Shown: in pieces, positions 61,509-64,000 of the stretch | Layout of the letters: each line of letters begins with the position of its first letter | Position numbering within the stretch: position 1 is the stretch's first letter | DNA from: Roseomonas nitratireducens | GTDB taxonomy: Bacteria; Pseudomonadota; Alphaproteobacteria; Acetobacterales; Acetobacteraceae | Assembly: GCF_017813355.1 (NCBI RefSeq) | Contig: NZ_JAGIYZ010000012.1 | Span: 107,455-171,454, forward strand | Reading direction: 5' to 3' | Length of the DNA stretch: 64,000 nt | Made by a program: the position numbers and the translations under genes | The notes under the pieces: model-generated | Told to the model about the DNA's origin: nothing | The model's input: the letters and a program-made list of their open reading frames with translations, nothing else | Databases searched by the model: none

Positions 61509-62267
61509 ATGGGCAAGGGCACGGCGTTTCGTCTCGACGGGCGAAGAATCCTCGTCACCGGCGCGTCGCTCGGCATCGGGCGCGCGGTCGCGCTCGCCGC
61601 GGCGGAAGCGGGCGCGAAGGTCGTGGTCGCGGCGCGGCGGCGCGAGGGTCTTCTCCGCCTCGTCGAGGAGATCGCCGCGGCCGGCGGCGCGGCGGAAGCG
61701 CTGCCCTTCGACGCCGCCGATCCGGTTGCGATCCGCGCCGCGATCGCCGCGGCGGGCGCGCTCGACGGCCTGGTGAACAACGCCGGCAGCGTGACGCGCG
61801 AACCCTTCCTCGAGGCGAGCGAGGCGGAGATGGACCGCATCCTCGGGCTGAACGTGAAGGGCGCCGCGATCGTGGCGCAGGAGGTCGCGCGCGGCATGGC
61901 GGCACGCGGCACAGGCGGGTCGATCGTGAACATCTCCTCCGTCGTCGGGCTCGTCGGCGCGCGCAACCGCAGCCTGTACGCCGCGAGCAAGCATGCGGTG
62001 ATGGGGCTGACGCGCAGCATGGCGCTCGAACTCGGCGCGCGCGGCATCCGCGTGAACGCGGTCTGCCCGGGCTTGGTCAACACGCCGCTCGCGGCGGACC
62101 TGATGGCCGACGCCGCCTTCGTCGCCGCGACCAGCGCGCGCATCCCGCTCGGGCGGATCATGGAGCCCGAGGACATCGCCGGGCCGGTCGTGTTCCTGCT
62201 CTCGGACGCCGCCGCGGGCGTGACCGGAATCGCGCTGCCCGTCGATGGCGGCGTGACGGCGGAGTAG
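61509..62267 (+). CDS. SDR family oxidoreductase
   Basis: A 252-residue short-chain dehydrogenase. ILVTGASLGIGRAVALAAAE is the NAD(P) loop, VNNAGSVTREPFLEASEAEM follows, and SIVNISSVVGLVGARNRSLY with ASKHAVMG gives the Ser-Tyr-Lys set. LGRIMEPEDIAGPVVFLLSD and the C-terminal GVTGIALPVDGGVT are usual. ATG 61509 was chosen because GGAGG lies 6 bases before it, while ATG 61503 touches that site. The substrate is unknown. Confidence 0.86.
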   Translation: MGKGTAFRLDGRRILVTGASLGIGRAVALAAAEAGAKVVVAARRREGLLRLVEEIAAAGGAAEALPFDAADPVAIRAAIAAAGALDGLVNNAGSVTREPFLEASEAEMDRILGLNVKGAAIVAQEVARGMAARGTGGSIVNISSVVGLVGARNRSLYAASKHAVMGLTRSMALELGARGIRVNAVCPGLVNTPLAADLMADAAFVAATSARIPLGRIMEPEDIAGPVVFLLSDAAAGVTGIALPVDGGVTAE

Positions 62268-62272
62268 CGGCC

Positions 62273-63871
62273 ATGACCGTCACCGTCCGCGCCTGCGGCG
62301 CCGCGCGCACCGTCACCGGCCTGTCGCTGCTGTTCGAGACCGGGCGCGCGCGCCTGCTGGTCGATTGCGGGATGTTCCAGGGACCCAAGACGCTGAAGGC
62401 GCTGAACTGGGAGCCCTTCCCCTACAGCCCGCGCGACATCGATGCGGTGCTGCTGACGCACGCGCATATCGACCATTCGGGGCTGCTGCCGCGGCTGGTG
62501 AAGGAAGGCTTCCGCGGGCAGATCCTCGCCACCGCGCCGACGGTCGACCTGTGCGGCGTGATGCTGCCGGATTCGGGGCATGTGCAGCAGATGGAGGTGG
62601 AGAACCTCAACCGCCGCAACCGCCGGCGCGGGCGGGCGGAGGTGGAGCCGATCTACACCTCGGCCGACGCGATCGCCGCGCTGCGCGCCCTGCGCGCCGT
62701 GCCGATGGATCGCTGGCTCGAGGTGCCGGGCGTGCCGGGCGTGCGCGCGCGCTGGTGGAATGCGGGGCACATGCTGGGATCGGCCTCGATCGAGCTGGAA
62801 TTCGCCGGGGACGGCGCCGCGCCGATGCGCGTGCTCGTCTCGGGCGACCTCGGCCCGGATTGCAGCGCCTTCCACCGCGACCCGGAAGGGCCCGCGGCGA
62901 TCGACCACGTGTTCCTCGAAAGCACCTATGGCGACGAGGACAGGCCCTGCGTCGACCAGGCGGCGCGGCGCGACAGGCTCGCGGGCATCGTGCAGGACGC
63001 CGCGCATCCCGGCGGCGCGCTGCTGATCCCCGCCTTCGCGGTGGAACGCACGCAGGAGATCTGCTGGGACCTCGTGACGCTGATGCAGTCCGGGCGCATC
63101 CCGATGGCGCCGATCATGGTCGACAGCCCGCTCGCCATCCGCGCGACGGAGATCTTCCTCGACCACGCCGCGGCGCTGGAGGACGGGCGGTCCGTCAAGC
63201 GCGCGCTGCGATCCCCGCTGCTGCAGTTCACCGAGACGGTGGAACAATCCCGCCGCATCGCCGAGGTCGAGGGCTTCCACATCGTCATCGCCGGGTCGGG
63301 CATGTGCGATGCGGGGCGCATCCGCCACCACCTCAAGCGCTGGCTGTGGTCGCCGGAGGCGACGGTGCTGCTCACGGGCTTCCAGGCGGAAGGCACGCTC
63401 GGGCGCCTGCTGCTGGAAGGCAAGGAGGAGGTGCGCATCCAGGGCGAGACGATCCGCGTGCGCGCCTCCATCCAGGAGATCAGGGACTATTCCGGCCATG
63501 CCGACGCGCCGGAACTCGCCGCCTGGCTCAAGGCGCGCGGGCCGGTCACCGGCGGCGTCTTCCTGGTGCATGGGGAACCGCCGGCGATGGAGGCGCTCGC
63601 CGCGCGGGTCGCGGCCGAGGGCCTCGCGCGGCCGGAGCAGGTGATCCTGCCGGTGCTCGACGACGCCTACGACCTTGCCCCCGCCACGGCGCCGCGCCGG
63701 CGGGAGGTGGCGCGGCGGCGGCCCGACCCGGCGCAGGCCGGGCGGCCGGACTGGCACAATGCCCGCGCCGCGCTGCTGCTCGCGATCGAGGAAGCGATCG
63801 AGCGCGCGCCCGATGAAGGCGCGCGCCGGGCGGTGATGGCGCGGTTGCGCGGCGCGCTGGACGCCGGCTAG
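62273..63871 (+). CDS. MBL-fold metallo-hydrolase with beta-CASP domain (RNA-processing type)
   Basis: A 532-residue nuclease-like enzyme. The metal site HAHIDHSG is at residues 63-70; NAGHMLGSASIEL, LVSGDLGPD and ESTYGDE are the following motifs, then the beta-CASP insert (FAVERTQEICWDLVTLMQSG ... IAGSGMCDAGRIRHHLKRWL) and an RMMBL-like end (DYSGHADAPELAAWLKARGP). Such proteins cut RNA or act on its 3' ends. An extra tail of about 70 residues follows. The ATG has GGAG upstream. The stop is adjacent to an IS end. Confidence 0.87.
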   Translation: MTVTVRACGAARTVTGLSLLFETGRARLLVDCGMFQGPKTLKALNWEPFPYSPRDIDAVLLTHAHIDHSGLLPRLVKEGFRGQILATAPTVDLCGVMLPDSGHVQQMEVENLNRRNRRRGRAEVEPIYTSADAIAALRALRAVPMDRWLEVPGVPGVRARWWNAGHMLGSASIELEFAGDGAAPMRVLVSGDLGPDCSAFHRDPEGPAAIDHVFLESTYGDEDRPCVDQAARRDRLAGIVQDAAHPGGALLIPAFAVERTQEICWDLVTLMQSGRIPMAPIMVDSPLAIRATEIFLDHAAALEDGRSVKRALRSPLLQFTETVEQSRRIAEVEGFHIVIAGSGMCDAGRIRHHLKRWLWSPEATVLLTGFQAEGTLGRLLLEGKEEVRIQGETIRVRASIQEIRDYSGHADAPELAAWLKARGPVTGGVFLVHGEPPAMEALAARVAAEGLARPEQVILPVLDDAYDLAPATAPRRREVARRRPDPAQAGRPDWHNARAALLLAIEEAIERAPDEGARRAVMARLRGALDAG

Positions 63872-64000
63872 GTCGTGTGGACTCTTGGGATTCCCGAAGG
63901 CGGCGTGACGTGATTCAAGGCTGCCTTTGGGGAGCTGGCCTTGGGCGTCTTGGATCGTTTGGTGCTGAGCGACACGGCGTGGGAGCGGATGGCGCCGCTG
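63872..64000 (+). mobile_element. Left end of an IS5-family insertion sequence (cut by window edge)
   Basis: Directly after the MBL stop the sequence changes to GTCGTGTGGACTCTTGGG-type DNA, lower in GC, followed by a frame with an IS5 transposase N-terminus (see transposase entry). This suits the left terminal repeat and leader of an IS5-family element. The right end and target duplication lie outside the window, so the boundary is approximate. Confidence 0.6.
63941..64000 (+). CDS. IS5-family transposase, N-terminal 20 codons (partial)
   Basis: Reads GVLDRLVLSDTAWERMAPL after a TTG start. The segment LxDxxWERMAPL is characteristic of IS5-group transposases, which are DDE enzymes. GGGGAG lies 6 bases before the TTG. 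A second TTG three codons later could also be the start. The catalytic residues are beyond the edge. Confidence 0.7.
   Translation, partial: MGVLDRLVLSDTAWERMAPL

Overview
The window is very GC-rich (roughly 70 % by eye), densely packed and bacterial. A SUF-only iron-sulfur operon, FNR and OxyR regulators, several acyl-CoA dehydrogenases, many overlapping start and stop codons, and a type-B (cysteine-poor) ribosomal protein bL36 suggest an aerobic or facultative alphaproteobacterium. A Rhodospirillales/Acetobacteraceae relative such as Roseomonas fits best. This is inferred from gene content and protein style; no rRNA or tRNA gene was found to confirm it.

Layout. 1-5 kb: a leftward block with the 5' part of parE, an SH3-type lipoprotein, an MFS exporter, a DUF817 membrane protein and a PH-domain protein. 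5-15.6 kb: an orphan ATP-grasp ligase, an alpha/beta hydrolase, a DEAD-box RNA helicase with a long leader and a charged repetitive tail, glutaryl-CoA dehydrogenase, a 23S rRNA m5U methyltransferase, two tandem FkbM methyltransferases (one degenerate) and two tandem exported metallo-beta-lactamase-fold proteins. 15.6-22.1 kb: the complete leftward operon sufR-sufB-sufC-sufD-sufS-sufU-sufT-sufA, with a 25-bp palindrome upstream of sufR that is the likely operator. 22-32.8 kb: a leftward operon of an ABC importer (nitrate/sulfonate/taurine class), cyclopropane-fatty-acyl synthase and a GNAT acetyltransferase, then rightward SDR, ADP-forming acyl-CoA synthetase, nitroreductase and NUDIX genes. 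32.9-35.9 kb: a polar amino-acid ABC importer ending in a run of four hairpins.

36-43 kb: DUF3237, rhodanese, TetR, then an RND efflux adaptor and pump behind a 22-bp palindrome, and an MFS transporter. 43-50 kb: a CoA ligase, two divergent TauE/SafE-type exporters, an Asp/Glu racemase, and a divergent MarR/SDR/acyl-CoA dehydrogenase set that resembles the BadR/BadH/AliB alicyclic-acid (cyclohexanecarboxylate) genes. 50-56 kb: tartrate dehydrogenase, glycolate oxidase subunits GlcD and GlcE without GlcF, small secreted proteins, and rpmJ (41 codons). 55.8-57.5 kb: gene-poor DNA carrying several families of short repeats around one unknown gene. 57.5-64 kb: an acyl-CoA dehydrogenase lacking both usual catalytic glutamates (possibly a sulfinopropionyl-CoA desulfinase type), a DUF533 protein, oxyR, an FNR-type oxygen sensor with an FNR box, an SDR, a beta-CASP metallo-hydrolase, and the left end of an IS5-family insertion sequence cut by the window edge.

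The gene set points to a versatile heterotroph that oxidises CoA-activated organic acids (glutaryl-CoA, possibly alicyclic acids and organosulfur acids, tartrate, glycolate). It builds Fe-S clusters through SUF and senses oxygen and peroxide through adjacent fnr and oxyR. The least described parts are the intergenic hairpin repeats and the acyl-CoA dehydrogenases with altered active sites.
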